Shown: positions 1 through 8,729, counted from the stretch's first letter. The stretch is DNA of 64,000 bases from Microbacterium proteolyticum (GCF_014192415.1 NZ_JACHXY010000003.1:370227-434226); one strand, 5' to 3'. Notes: a model not told the origin generated them from the letters alone. Numbers and translations: made by a program.

Positions 1-121
1 TTCTCGCGAGGCGAGCCCGCGCGTATAGGGCACGGAACGCGATCCCTCAACCCCGGGGGCGCGTCCGGCGCACCGCGCGAAGACTGGAACCAGCCCCGGA
101 ACCCATACGAAAGAGGACACC

Positions 122-574
122 ATGGCACAGGTCATCGAAACCATCGACGTCAACGTTCCCGTCCGCGTCGCCTACAACCAGTGGACGCAGTTCGAGGAGT
201 TCCCGCACTTCATGAGCTTCGTCGAGTCGATCACGCAGAAGACCGAGACCCTCACCCACTGGAAGGTGAAGATCGGCGGAGCCGAGCGCGAGTTCGACGC
301 CGAGATCACCGAGCAGCACCCCGACGAGCGCGTCGCCTGGAACAGCGTCGGAGGCGACGAGAACCACGCCGGCGTCGTGACCTTCCACCGCCTGTCCGAC
401 GACGAGACGCGCGTCACCGTGCAGATCGACTGGGAGCCCACCGGTCTTCTCGAGAAGCTCGGCGCCGCGTTCGGCGCCGACGACCACTCGGTCAAGAAGG
501 ACCTCGACAACTTCAAGAAGTACATCGAGTCGCGCGGCGCCGAGTCCGGCGCCTGGCGCGGCGACGTCAGCTGA
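122..574 (+). CDS. SRPBCC family protein (polyketide cyclase/dehydrase-like)
   Basis: A 150-residue protein of the START/Bet v 1-like (SRPBCC) superfamily, small hydrophobic-ligand-binding folds. It starts with the usual MAQVIETIDVNVPVRVAYNQ-type beta strand followed by the W-T-Q-FEEFPHFM helix typical of the cyclase/dehydrase subfamily, and ends with an amphipathic helix around residues 125-143. Its length matches single-domain members. A GAAAGAGG ribosome binding site lies just upstream of ATG 122. It stands alone, and a perfect hairpin terminator follows. The ligand or enzymatic role cannot be told from sequence; actinobacterial relatives are often annotated as stress or coenzyme Q-binding-like proteins. 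Confidence 0.9.
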   Translation: MAQVIETIDVNVPVRVAYNQWTQFEEFPHFMSFVESITQKTETLTHWKVKIGGAEREFDAEITEQHPDERVAWNSVGGDENHAGVVTFHRLSDDETRVTVQIDWEPTGLLEKLGAAFGADDHSVKKDLDNFKKYIESRGAESGAWRGDVS

Positions 575-586
575 CGTCACTCTGCA

Positions 587-627
587 CAGAAGCCGGGCCC
601 GTCCGTGATGGACGGGCCCGGCTTCTG
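587..627. terminator. Perfect 18-bp hairpin terminator between convergent genes
   Basis: Arms at 587-604 and 610-627 are exact inverted complements (18 bp, 5-nt loop GTGAT), GC-rich in the middle with AGAAG/CTTCT ends. It lies between the stop of the SRPBCC gene and the stop of the leftward aldo/keto reductase gene, so it can serve both strands. Confidence 0.85.
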
Positions 628-638
628 TCATGCGGGGA

Positions 639-1631
639 TCACCACTGCGGGTGGATCTCCGCCCGCAGGCGCCTGTCGTACACGTCGCGCACGAGGGTGT
701 CGAACGCGGCGATGTCGAAGCCGCCGTCGAGGAGGTCGCCCGCCGCGGCGTTCGACGCCGCCTGGGAGACCGAGCGGGCGCCCGGGATGACCGAGGTGAT
801 TCCCGTGCGCGAGGCGATCCACGCCAGTGTCGCCGCCGGGAGCGTCACGCCCTCGGGCAGCGATGCCTTCAGCTCGTCGGCCGCCGCGACGCCCTCGTCG
901 AACGGAACCCCCGAGAACGTCTCGCCCTTGTCGAAGGCCTCGCCGTTGCGGTTGTAGGTGCGGTGGTCGTCCTTATCGAACGTCGTGTCGGCGGTGTACT
1001 TGCCCGAGAGCAGCCCGCTCGCGAGCGGTACGCGAGCCAGCACGGCCACGTTCTTCTCGGCAGCCAGCGGCAGCACCTCGTCGAGGGGCTTGAGGCGGAA
1101 CGGGTTGAAGATGATCTGCAGGTTGGTGAGGTGCGGGCGCTGCAGAGCCGACAGCGCCTGGTCCATGGTCTCGACGGAGGCGCCGTACGCGGCGATGACG
1201 CCCTCGGTCACGAGCTGGTCCAGGGCGTCCCACGTGGCGTCGTCGTCGAGCACGGCGGACGGCGGGCAGTGCAGCTGCACGAGGTCGAGCGTGTCCTGCC
1301 CCAGCAGGCGGCGCGAGCGGTCGAGCCAGCCGCGGAAGTTCTCCATCACGTAGTTCTCGGGCACCTGGTCTTCGCGGCGCCCCATCTTGGTCGCGACCGT
1401 GATGCCCGTGGCATCCGTGCCCGTCAAGAACTTTCCGATGATCTCTTCCGACCGCCCGTCGCCGTAGACGTCGGCGGTGTCGAAGAGCGTGACTCCGGCG
1501 TCGGCCGCGGTGCGGAGCACGGCGAGCGCCTCGTCCTCACCGACCCCGCCCCAGTCGGGTCCGAGCTGCCAGGTGCCGAGGCCGACGGCCGAAACCTCGC
1601 GGCCGGTCCGGGAGAGAGGTCGCTGCTGCAT
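639..1631 (-). CDS. Aldo/keto reductase
   Basis: A 330-residue NADPH-dependent aldo/keto reductase (TIM barrel) that reduces aldehydes or ketones in the cytosol. The catalytic tetrad is visible: Asp51 and Tyr56 in FDTADVYGDG, Lys82 in ATKMG, and His121 in DLVQLHCPP. The C-terminal cofactor segment has SVIPGARS. Full family length. The ATG at 1631 is followed at once by the typical M-x-x-RxLGR/TG opening. The order of motifs fits the AKR subfamily that acts on sugars and general stress aldehydes (YajO/IolS-like); the substrate is unknown. It is monocistronic and convergent with the SRPBCC gene. Confidence 0.95.
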   Translation of the reverse strand: MQQRPLSRTGREVSAVGLGTWQLGPDWGGVGEDEALAVLRTAADAGVTLFDTADVYGDGRSEEIIGKFLTGTDATGITVATKMGRREDQVPENYVMENFRGWLDRSRRLLGQDTLDLVQLHCPPSAVLDDDATWDALDQLVTEGVIAAYGASVETMDQALSALQRPHLTNLQIIFNPFRLKPLDEVLPLAAEKNVAVLARVPLASGLLSGKYTADTTFDKDDHRTYNRNGEAFDKGETFSGVPFDEGVAAADELKASLPEGVTLPAATLAWIASRTGITSVIPGARSVSQAASNAAAGDLLDGGFDIAAFDTLVRDVYDRRLRAEIHPQW

Positions 1632-1786
1632 GGCGATGTCCTTTCGAAGCGTCCCTCGAGCCTAGCCAGCCCCTCCGACAGCGGGGTCTCGGGGAGATGG
1701 ATGCCAAGACCCCGGCGAGCGCAACCCCGGCTCACCCCGCATTCGCGGCGCCTAGCGTGGCCGCACACCGATCAGGAGGATCACCC

Positions 1787-2245
1787 ATGGACACTCCCGC
1801 CGACCGACTCCCCGGAGCCGACGAAGAGAACATCATCCCCGAGTCCGAGGGGCTCGCCGCCGACGTTCCCGCGGGGGCCGCGGGAGCCGACACGGGTGCT
1901 GTCGGCGCCGCCGAGATCGATGCCGACGACGAGGCACGCATCCAGAACGTCTCGAGCCAGAACGACCTGCCCGGTGTCGGCACGCGCGCAGCCGACGGCC
2001 TCACCGAGCGCGGCACCGACGGCGACGGCGGCTCCACCTCCCGCCACACCGAGGACACCGGTCGCCCCGAGCACGACGTCGCCGCTGAGACCCGCACCCC
2101 CGCGTCGCCCCCGCCGGCCGACGGCGGCGGCGAGCCCCACGTCGACGAGGACGACCCCATCGCGAGGTTCCAGCCGGGCGTCGGCCGCGACTCCGCGGCC
2201 TCCAGCCGTATCGCGCAGAGCCTCCCCGACCCCGACGACGCCTGA
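1787..2245 (+). CDS. Acidic, intrinsically disordered hypothetical protein
   Basis: A 152-residue protein rich in Asp, Glu, Ala, Pro and Gly with no predicted helix core, signal peptide or membrane segment. I placed the start at ATG 1787 because AGGAGG lies six bases upstream; an earlier in-frame ATG at 1697 has no such signal. Low-complexity acidic proteins of this kind are common near stress genes in Microbacterium. No domain is recognised. A short conserved-looking stretch (ARIQNVSSQNDLPG) in the middle is the least biased part and the best handle for a search. Confidence 0.75.
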   Translation: MDTPADRLPGADEENIIPESEGLAADVPAGAAGADTGAVGAAEIDADDEARIQNVSSQNDLPGVGTRAADGLTERGTDGDGGSTSRHTEDTGRPEHDVAAETRTPASPPPADGGGEPHVDEDDPIARFQPGVGRDSAASSRIAQSLPDPDDA

Positions 2246-2318
2246 CCCGCGCCGGGTTCCTCGCGACCGGCCGACTCGAAGCCCCCGCGTCCACCCGACC
2301 GCCTGACAGGCTGATCGC

Positions 2319-2732
2319 ATGGACGACCTCCGCCTCGAATCGCTCCCGCCCGCGCTCGATGACTACCTCGAATTGCGACGCGCCTCGGGCCTCACCCCGA
2401 AGCGGCCCGACCAGGGCGGCCCGGCACTGACCAACAGCTGGGCGTGGCGGAGGATCACGGATGCCACGGGCCGGGCGGTCGCGATGGGGCGGGTGGTCGG
2501 AGACGGCGGGTGGTACTTCCTCATCGCCGACATGGCGACCTTGCCCGCGTATCAGCGGCGGGGTCTGGGGCGCCGTATCCTCGAGGACCTCCTCGCGGAG
2601 ATCCGCGCGAAGGCCCCCGAGGGCGCCTATGTGACGCTGCTGGCAGACCCACCGGGTCAGGCGTTGTACCGCAGCCTCGGTTTCACCGAGCCGACGACCG
2701 GTTCGGTGACCATGCATCAGCTGCTCGCCTGA
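2319..2732 (+). CDS. GNAT family N-acetyltransferase
   Basis: A 137-residue single-domain GNAT. The acetyl-CoA pyrophosphate-binding loop QRRGLG is at residues 79-84, preceded by the beta-4 strand YFLIADMATLPAY, and the late ALYRSLGF segment (helix 4/beta 6) matches the family end signature. It transfers acetyl from acetyl-CoA to an unknown amine. The start ATG 2319 is set by the N-terminal fold; no strong Shine-Dalgarno is seen. A hairpin follows the stop. Confidence 0.92.
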   Translation: MDDLRLESLPPALDDYLELRRASGLTPKRPDQGGPALTNSWAWRRITDATGRAVAMGRVVGDGGWYFLIADMATLPAYQRRGLGRRILEDLLAEIRAKAPEGAYVTLLADPPGQALYRSLGFTEPTTGSVTMHQLLA

Positions 2733-2748
2733 CCCGAGGCGGCGGTTC

Positions 2749-2769
2749 GGGTCGGGTGGCACCCGACCC
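2749..2769. terminator. Hairpin, putative terminator
   Basis: Nine-base-pair stem (GGGTCGGGT at 2749-2757, ACCCGACCC at 2761-2769) with a 3-nt loop, 17 bases after the GNAT stop and between convergent genes. No T-tract, so it is only a likely terminator. Confidence 0.5.
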
Positions 2770-2833
2770 CGACGTCATCCCGCCGCCGATAGCCGAGACG
2801 GTGTCTCGCCGACGACGCATCGGCGTCCTGCGG

Positions 2834-2876
2834 TCGCCGTGTCAGCGAGTCGCCGTGTCAACGAGTCGCCGTGTCA
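2834..2876. repeat. Three tandem 16-bp repeats spanning the PepSY gene stop
   Basis: Units TCGCCGTGTCAGCGAG (2834-2849), TCGCCGTGTCAACGAG (2850-2865) and a partial TCGCCGTGTCA (2866-2876). The third and part of the second unit encode the last residues of the leftward PepSY protein, and its stop codon (2858-2860) lies inside the second unit. Confidence 0.8.
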
Positions 2877-4324
2877 CGCCGCGCCGACGAGGATGCCCGC
2901 CGCGGCCGCCACCCGAGCAGCAGGTCGAGCACCACGAACACCACGAGCGTGTAGCCGACGAACGGCAGCACCAGCCCGATCGCCACGGCGGCGACGAGGA
3001 CCGCCCCGACCCCCCACCACGGCGCGTGACGGAGCACGCCCCGCGCGGGTGCCGACGGGAGCCCGCGGGTCGGTCGGCGCTTCCACCACATCGCATAGCC
3101 GATCACGACGAGCGAGGCGATACCGACCGCGAGCGCGAACAGCGCGAGCTGGTTGGCGAGGCCGAACATCGTGCCCATGTGCAGGTCGATCCCCCACCGC
3201 GACAGCTTCGCCAGCAACGGGTAGTCGGCGAAGTCGACCCGGTCGACCACCTGCATGCTCGAGCCGTCGATGGCCACGGCATCCACCTCCGTGGGGTAGC
3301 TGCGATGGATCTCCTGCACGACCCACGCTTTGCCCGCGGCGGACGGCGGGCGGATCTCGACGTCGCCGCTGTCGACGTTCAGCCGTTGCGAGATCGCGAG
3401 CACGGCGTCGAAGGTGGCGGCATTGGCCTGCCCGGTCGGCGTCGTCGCGGCGTCGCCGTGGTGCGCATGATCGCCCGCGGTCGCGGCCGACCCGTCGAGC
3501 GTGGTCGTCAGCGCGGGGGTACCGCCCCCGATCGCCGCGCGCAGATCGCTCACGTTCGCTCCCGCGAAGGTCGACCACGTGATCCCCGTGGCAGAGAGGA
3601 ACAGCGCCCCGAGCACGACCCAGATCCCCACCGCCGAGTGCCACCCCGACAGCCGCCGGTAGCCCCTGTGCCGGCGATTCGGACGCAGCAGGTCGCGACG
3701 GCCTCGACGCGACCGCACGAATCGGCCGATCCACAGCCCCACCCCCGCGAGGGCGACGATCCCGAGCCAGGATGCCGCGAGTTCGCTGTACCACCGGCCG
3801 ACGTCGCCGAGGTGGAGTGAACGGTGCAGGTCGCTGATCCAGTGCCGCAACGGCAGCGCGCCGCTCGTGCCGTACGCGGCGAGGTCGCCGCGGATCTCGG
3901 TCGTGGCCGGGTCGACGAAGATCGCGCGCGTGGTGCTCTCGGGCAGCGAGGCGTCGGCGAACATGACGCGGGTCGTGTCGCCGGGCGCCGGAGCCGGGCG
4001 CACCGCGACGGGTGACGCACCGTCGCCGAGGTAGGCCTCTGCCGCGGCGATCTGGTCGGCCAACGGCACGGCTGCGGCATCCGAGCTCGCCGACAGCTCG
4101 TGCGCGTAGATCACCTTCTCGAGCGTCGGAGTGATCGCATACAGAGCGCCGCTGACCGCGGCGACGAGGATGAACGGGCCCACGAGGAGTCCGGCGAAGA
4201 AATGCAGGCGGCGCAGCAGCGCGGTGAACCAGCCCTTCGCCGGGCGATCCGCGGTGGGCGTCGACACGGGCGCTGCCGGCTCGAGCGGGGCAGATGCGTT
4301 CACGTCGCGTGCGGTGGTCGTCAC
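2858..4324 (-). CDS. PepSY-associated transmembrane protein
   Basis: A 488-residue integral membrane protein of the PepSY_TM family (iron/heme-associated membrane proteins). After a short polar N-terminus, one helix sits near residues 40-62 (FFAGLLVGPFILVAAVSGALY, typical motif HxxxG...SGxxYA), with further helices near the middle (residues ~165-190 and ~220-240) and two or three at the C-terminus. The extracytoplasmic loops hold PepSY-like segments and a His-rich DHAHHGD stretch that could bind metal. It starts at GTG 4324, overlapping the DyP stop as GTGA, so it is translationally coupled. Context suggests a role in copper or heme/iron handling at the membrane. Confidence 0.88.
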   Translation of the reverse strand: MTTTARDVNASAPLEPAAPVSTPTADRPAKGWFTALLRRLHFFAGLLVGPFILVAAVSGALYAITPTLEKVIYAHELSASSDAAAVPLADQIAAAEAYLGDGASPVAVRPAPAPGDTTRVMFADASLPESTTRAIFVDPATTEIRGDLAAYGTSGALPLRHWISDLHRSLHLGDVGRWYSELAASWLGIVALAGVGLWIGRFVRSRRGRRDLLRPNRRHRGYRRLSGWHSAVGIWVVLGALFLSATGITWSTFAGANVSDLRAAIGGGTPALTTTLDGSAATAGDHAHHGDAATTPTGQANAATFDAVLAISQRLNVDSGDVEIRPPSAAGKAWVVQEIHRSYPTEVDAVAIDGSSMQVVDRVDFADYPLLAKLSRWGIDLHMGTMFGLANQLALFALAVGIASLVVIGYAMWWKRRPTRGLPSAPARGVLRHAPWWGVGAVLVAAVAIGLVLPFVGYTLVVFVVLDLLLGWRPRRASSSARRDTATR

Positions 4325-5532
4325 GACAGGATCCCCTCTCCGATGTAGCCGCCCTCGCGGCATCCGGGTGGCACCGCGAACACCGCGGATCCGATGGGGG
4401 TCGTCCACTCGTTGAGCAGGTCGAGCTCGTCGAGTCGTCTCTGGATGGGCACGAACTGCCTTTCGATGTCTGCTTGGAACGACACGAACAACAGGCCCGC
4501 GTCGCTGACGACGCCGGCGGGCGGCGTCTGGTCGTAGTTGTAGCCGCGGCGGAAGATCCGCTGCGTCGTGTCGTCGGGGCGCGAGCGCCGCAGGTGGGAG
4601 AACTCTGCGATGACGGGGAAGCCGACGGCATCCTTCGCACCGAAGTCGGGTTCGTCGAACTCGTCGGTGCCCGTCAAGGGGGCGCCCGTGGACTGGAACC
4701 GCCCGACCGCCTGGTCGCGGCCGGGGCGGTCGAGGCGATCCCACTTGTCGAGGTCCATCGCGATGCGGCGCACCACCATGCCGGTGCCCCCGGCGAGCCA
4801 CCCCTCGCGCACCCACACGACATCGTCGAACGCGGGTGTGCCCGGCACGGGGTTGGAGGTCCCGTCGACCTGCCCGAAGAGGTTGCGCATCGTCGTGCCC
4901 GGACGCTCGGTGCCGTGTGCGCGGCGGAAGCCGTGCTGCACCCACCGCGTGGTGGCGAACGCGCGGGCATCCTTCAGCAGCATGCGCGTCGCGTGGGCCA
5001 CCGTGACCGCGTCGTCGGCAGCGACCTGCAGCAGCAGATCGCCGTCGCCGTACTCCGGTCGCAGCCGGTCGATGGAGAACGCCGGCAGGGGCGCCAGCCA
5101 CGAGGGGGCCGGAGCGGCCGCGCGCGCGACGAGGCCCGGCCCGAACCCGAACGTCACCGTCAGGCGGGCGGGTGCCGTGGCGAGCTCGGGCTCGGTGTCG
5201 GCGAGAGCGCTGCGCCCCTGGGTCAGGCGCGCGGCGTCGTCGGTGAGGGTGCGCATGAGCCGCTGCAGACCCGCGCGGTCGACGTCGGTGGCCAGATCGA
5301 GTGCGACGAGCGCGACGTGCGCCTGGGCGTCGGTGTCGATGCCGGCTTGGTGCTCGCCGTGGAACGGCACCGTCACCTCGCCGTTCAGCGGCACCGACGG
5401 CTGCTGCTGAGCGCTGGCCGATACGGCGGCATCGAGGCCGACCGCGGCGGCGGCACCGACACCGGCGACCGCTCCCCCGAGGAGGAACGTGCGCCGGGTC
5501 GCGCCACCCGCGGAACGAGGGGAGCCGCGCAT
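4321..5532 (-). CDS. Tat-exported DyP-type heme peroxidase (DtpA/EfeB-like)
   Basis: A 403-residue dye-decolourising peroxidase. The N-terminus has a twin-arginine signal (ATRRTFLLGG, residues 11-20) and a hydrophobic stretch ending near ASAQQ, so the mature enzyme works outside the membrane. The family motif GQVDG (GxxDG, distal Asp) lies near residue 220, and the probable proximal heme-ligand His is in AEFSHLRRSRPDD near residue 310. Its neighbours are PCuAC, CopC and PepSY proteins, which matches the Streptomyces DtpA arrangement, where such a peroxidase works with extracellular copper chaperones, better than a plain EfeUOB iron operon, since EfeU and EfeO are absent. The start overlaps the PCuAC stop by one base. 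Confidence 0.93.
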   Translation of the reverse strand: MRGSPRSAGGATRRTFLLGGAVAGVGAAAAVGLDAAVSASAQQQPSVPLNGEVTVPFHGEHQAGIDTDAQAHVALVALDLATDVDRAGLQRLMRTLTDDAARLTQGRSALADTEPELATAPARLTVTFGFGPGLVARAAAPAPSWLAPLPAFSIDRLRPEYGDGDLLLQVAADDAVTVAHATRMLLKDARAFATTRWVQHGFRRAHGTERPGTTMRNLFGQVDGTSNPVPGTPAFDDVVWVREGWLAGGTGMVVRRIAMDLDKWDRLDRPGRDQAVGRFQSTGAPLTGTDEFDEPDFGAKDAVGFPVIAEFSHLRRSRPDDTTQRIFRRGYNYDQTPPAGVVSDAGLLFVSFQADIERQFVPIQRRLDELDLLNEWTTPIGSAVFAVPPGCREGGYIGEGILS

Positions 5533-6056
5533 CAGCTGCCCATTTCCATGTCGTCCATGTCGCCGCCCTCGTAGTTCTCGTTCGCCCCCGCGAACTCCTT
5601 GATGGGCGCGGTGATCTCGGCGGTGGAGTCGTCGGCGAAGGTGAGGGTGATGGTGGTCTCCTCCCCCGCGCGCAGGGGCGTGGTCACGTCCATGAACATG
5701 AGGTGATTGCCACCGGGCGCGAGCTCGATCGCTCCGTGGGCGGGGATGACGAAGCCGCCCTCGACCTCGCGCATGACCATCTGGCCGGACTCGTTCTGCA
5801 CGGTCTCGTGCAGCTCCATGGCGGCGGTCGCGTCATCGGTGGCGGAGACGACGGTGAGGTCGGTGTCTCCGTCGTTTCGCAGCTGACCGAAGCCGGCACT
5901 CATTCCGCTGTCGGCCGCCTTCACCCACACGTCGGCGGTCGAGAACGACTCCGCCTGCGAGGCGGCGGGGGCGGGGGATGCCGCGGACGCGCAGCCCGCG
6001 AGAAGGAGGGCGCCGGCTGCGGCGAGGGCGCCGAGGCGCAGGGTACGGATGTTCAT
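5532..6056 (-). CDS. PCu(A)C copper chaperone lipoprotein
   Basis: A 174-residue extracellular copper chaperone of the PCu(A)C family, which delivers Cu(I) to cuproenzymes. The N-terminus is a lipoprotein signal with lipobox LLAGC (Cys about residue 21). The Cu(I) ligands of the family are visible: MELHETV...M near the middle, and HLMFMD (H-x10-M-x21-H-x-M pattern). The C-terminus carries a Met/Asp-rich tail (DMDDMEMGS) that could add metal ligands. I chose ATG 6056 because it begins the signal peptide and AAGG lies just upstream; ten bases separate it from copC. Confidence 0.93.
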   Translation of the reverse strand: MNIRTLRLGALAAAGALLLAGCASAASPAPAASQAESFSTADVWVKAADSGMSAGFGQLRNDGDTDLTVVSATDDATAAMELHETVQNESGQMVMREVEGGFVIPAHGAIELAPGGNHLMFMDVTTPLRAGEETTITLTFADDSTAEITAPIKEFAGANENYEGGDMDDMEMGS

Positions 6057-6066
6057 ATCGAACCTT

Positions 6067-6621
6067 TCAGGACTGTGCGTCGCGCGTGCGGCGACGACGG
6101 AGGAGGAAGAGGAAGACGGCGAAGACCGCCAGCGCGACACCCGCGCCGATGGCCGACACGGTGATGACGCGCGGGATCCCCGCGTCGCCGTCGGCCGGCG
6201 CAGCGACCGTCGCCGAGGTCGACGGCGGTGTGCTTCGCTCGAGCGGAGCGGCGTCGCCGACGGTGAAGGGCACGATGCCCGTGATCGGGTGACCGTCGCT
6301 GGAGACCACTCGCCAACGCACCTCGTACCCGGCGGTGGGCAGTTCGGCGCGCAACGGCACCGAGACGACTCCCGCCGAGATGACGGGATCGGCGCCCACC
6401 CAGTCGGCACCGTCGGCGTCGGCGACGACGACTTCAGCTCCGATGTCGAGGACATCGGCCGAGAAACTCAGGGAGATCTCATCGGGGGCGGAGGGCAGTC
6501 GTTCACCCGCGGCGGGTGAACTGGACAACAGTTGATCGTGAGCGGATGCCGGGACCACCGACGCCGGAACGGCGGCGAGGGCCACGACGATCCCGCCCGC
6601 GATGACGCGGGAACGGAGCAT
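6067..6621 (-). CDS. CopC-domain copper-binding protein with C-terminal membrane anchor
   Basis: A 184-residue exported protein. A Sec signal peptide ends at ...PASA, so the mature chain begins HDQLLSSSPAAGE, placing the CopC N-terminal copper-ligand His first. The beta-barrel carries the family motif YEVRWRVVSSDGHPITG with the second conserved His. A Ser/Thr/Pro/Ala linker, a transmembrane helix and an RRRRTRD cytoplasmic tail follow, the usual actinobacterial YcnJ/CopC layout. ATG 6621 is preferred over an upstream GTG at 6651 because it opens the signal peptide. First gene of the four-gene copper/heme operon. Confidence 0.93.
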   Translation of the reverse strand: MLRSRVIAGGIVVALAAVPASVVPASAHDQLLSSSPAAGERLPSAPDEISLSFSADVLDIGAEVVVADADGADWVGADPVISAGVVSVPLRAELPTAGYEVRWRVVSSDGHPITGIVPFTVGDAAPLERSTPPSTSATVAAPADGDAGIPRVITVSAIGAGVALAVFAVFLFLLRRRRTRDAQS

Positions 6622-6862
6622 GAGGAAACTCTTTCCGGGTGCGCGCGGCACCCGTCTGAACGGTGCGTGGAGCGCACCGAGACCCCGCCGTCGGAAGCCG
6701 CACCCGGGCGAACGGGCGCCGCCTGACTATGGCGGATCTTCACGGTCGAAGACGTCCGGAGAGGACGTGAAGCGGCCGCCGCATAGCGCACGAGATGAGG
6801 CGCACGTCTGAGACGCGGGCGGACGGCCGTATGCCCCGCCCGTCAGACGGGTGGAGCGAAGC

Positions 6863-7471
6863 TCAGGATGCCGGCAGGGGTGGCCCTCGACGCCGGGTCG
6901 AGCGGGAGAAGAGCACCGAGACCGGCCGCACCTCGGCGGTGACGGGCGCACCCACGCGGCGCACCGGCGCCGGAGCGAGGATCGCCGCGACGACGCGCGC
7001 GCGTGCGCGCACCCAGGCGATGCACCGCGCGGCGAGTTCGCGCGTGGCGGTCACCGTGCGCTCCCCGCGGTGGAGCAGGGCCGTGGTCAGCATGGCGGCG
7101 ACGAGGTGGCCGGCCCACATCGCGGCATCCGCCGAGACGACGGGTACCGCAGCGTCCGCGGCGAGCGCGATCGGCGCGCCGTGGACGTGCGCGGCGGCAC
7201 CGGCACTGTAGCTGCCGAGCACGAAAAGGGTGTGGAACAGCACCTGACTGAGCGCGACGGCGATGCTCAGACGCACGAGGGAGAGACGGCGACCGGCCAG
7301 CACGGTGCACACGACGAACGACAGCGCGAGGGGAACGGCGATGCCGAACACGCCGGGGATCTCGCCGCCACCCGTGACGTGCGACAGCAGGGCGACGAAG
7401 GTGGCGACCGATGCCGCGGCGGCTCCGCGCGCGACGCGCGTGCTCCGGCCCTGTCGTCGCATGGCATCCAT
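6863..7471 (-). CDS. Conserved membrane protein next to the copper cluster
   Basis: About 202 residues with four or five hydrophobic helices. Helices three and four flank a His-containing loop (HTLFVLGSYSAG...HVHG), and another His lies in the helix after it (WAGHLVAA), so a metal-binding role is possible. No named domain is recognised. The same orientation as copC, 241 bases upstream, suggests a linked function, although the gap is long enough to hold its own promoter. The start could be ATG 7471 or ATG 7462. The gap between this gene and copC (6622-6862) contains only short inverted repeats. Confidence 0.75.
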   Translation of the reverse strand: MDAMRRQGRSTRVARGAAAASVATFVALLSHVTGGGEIPGVFGIAVPLALSFVVCTVLAGRRLSLVRLSIAVALSQVLFHTLFVLGSYSAGAAAHVHGAPIALAADAAVPVVSADAAMWAGHLVAAMLTTALLHRGERTVTATRELAARCIAWVRARARVVAAILAPAPVRRVGAPVTAEVRPVSVLFSRSTRRRGPPLPAS

Positions 7472-7590
7472 TGTGTCAGCAGCCGCGCTCGCCGCCGACC
7501 CGATGCATCGGCGTCGAGCGACCCCTCCGTCACCGGAGCCGGCCGATGTCACCATGGTCCATACCATCGACCCGACGACAGGAGCGACCC

Positions 7591-8628
7591 GTGACCGAAA
7601 CACCGAACGATGCGGGCGCATCCCCCGCTCGCCCCCGCGTCGTCGTCGCGGGGGCGAGCGGCTTCGTCGGTCGCGCGCTGACGCGAGCGTTCGAGGACGA
7701 CGGGTACGACGTCTTCACCGTCGGTCGCACGGGGTCTGCCGTATGGGGCGACGCGCCCGCGATCGCCCGCCTCGTCGACGGCGCCGACGTGCTGGTGAAT
7801 CTCGCGGGAAAGATCGTGTCGTGCCGGTACACCGACGCGAATCGCGACGAGATCCTGCGTTCCCGCGTCGACACGACCCGTGAATTGCACGCGGCCGTCG
7901 CCGCGGCCGCACATCCGCCGCGCGTGTGGATGAACGCCTCCACTGCCACCATCTACCGGCACGAGATCGATCGCGGCAACGACGAGACCGACGGGGTCCT
8001 CGGCGAGGGCTTCTCGGTCGACGCGGCGACGAGCTGGGAGAGCGCGTTCTTCACCGGCGATCTGCCCGCGACCCGGCGGGTCGCGCTCCGCATGGCGATC
8101 GTGCTCGGAGACGGGCCCGCCACCCGCATGCTCTTCGCGCTCGGGCGCCTGGGGCTCGGCGGACCGCAGATCGACAGCTGGTGGTTCCCGCACCGCCGTT
8201 ACCGCGGCATCGGCGCGCGCCCCACCGGAGCGGTGTGGTCGAGTTGGCATCGCACGTCGGGACGACAGCGCTTCAGCTGGATCCACATCGACGACGTCGT
8301 GGCATCCGTCCGCTTCCTCCGCGACCGCGAGGACATCTCGGGACCGGTCAATCTGGCAGCCCCGGGCGTCAGCGACAACCGTGCCCTGATGCGGGAGATT
8401 CGACGGGTGGCCCGGATGCCATGGGGCCTTCCGGCCTTCCGGTGGATGCTGGATCCTGCCATGGCGCTTTTGCGCAACGAACCCGAGCTCGTGCTGAAGA
8501 GCCGGTGGGCGGTACCGCGCGTGCTCACCGAGGCGGGCTTCTCCTTCACCCACCCGCAGCTCGGCCCCGCGCTCGACGCGGTCGCCGCTTCGCACCGGCC
8601 GCGGGCGCGCGACTTGTTCTCCGTCTGA
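7591..8628 (+). CDS. TIGR01777-family NAD(P)-binding epimerase (YfcH-like) with DUF1731
   Basis: A 345-residue extended SDR-like protein. The N-terminal Rossmann motif is VVVAGASGFVGRAL (GxxGxxG), the middle carries FSWIHIDDVV typical of the family, and the last ~45 residues (from MPWGLPAF to the end) form the DUF1731 tail. GTG 7591 is chosen because an AGGAGCG ribosome binding site lies five bases upstream. The catalytic Tyr-x3-Lys is not conserved in the usual way, as in other YfcH proteins, and the substrate is unknown. Divergent from the membrane protein gene ending at 7471. Confidence 0.9.
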   Translation: MTETPNDAGASPARPRVVVAGASGFVGRALTRAFEDDGYDVFTVGRTGSAVWGDAPAIARLVDGADVLVNLAGKIVSCRYTDANRDEILRSRVDTTRELHAAVAAAAHPPRVWMNASTATIYRHEIDRGNDETDGVLGEGFSVDAATSWESAFFTGDLPATRRVALRMAIVLGDGPATRMLFALGRLGLGGPQIDSWWFPHRRYRGIGARPTGAVWSSWHRTSGRQRFSWIHIDDVVASVRFLRDREDISGPVNLAAPGVSDNRALMREIRRVARMPWGLPAFRWMLDPAMALLRNEPELVLKSRWAVPRVLTEAGFSFTHPQLGPALDAVAASHRPRARDLFSV

Positions 8629-8644
8629 GTCGATCACCCCAGAC

Positions 8645-8688
8645 CTCGGGGCCCACCGACCCCGCGTTCGTGGTCGGTGAGCCCCGGG
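8645..8688. terminator. Strong hairpin terminator
   Basis: Arms 8645-8661 and 8672-8688 pair with one mismatch and one G-T pair around a 10-nt loop; a short T run follows on the + strand. It separates the convergent epimerase gene and the small membrane protein gene. Confidence 0.75.
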
Positions 8689-8729
8689 GGATTTGAGGAG
8701 CGATGGATGCCGTGCGCGCGGCGAGCGCG

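Noticed and set aside
2858..6621. EfeUOB ferrous iron transport operon
   Set aside because: Only an EfeB/DyP-like peroxidase is present. No EfeU permease or EfeO; copC and PCuAC point to copper.
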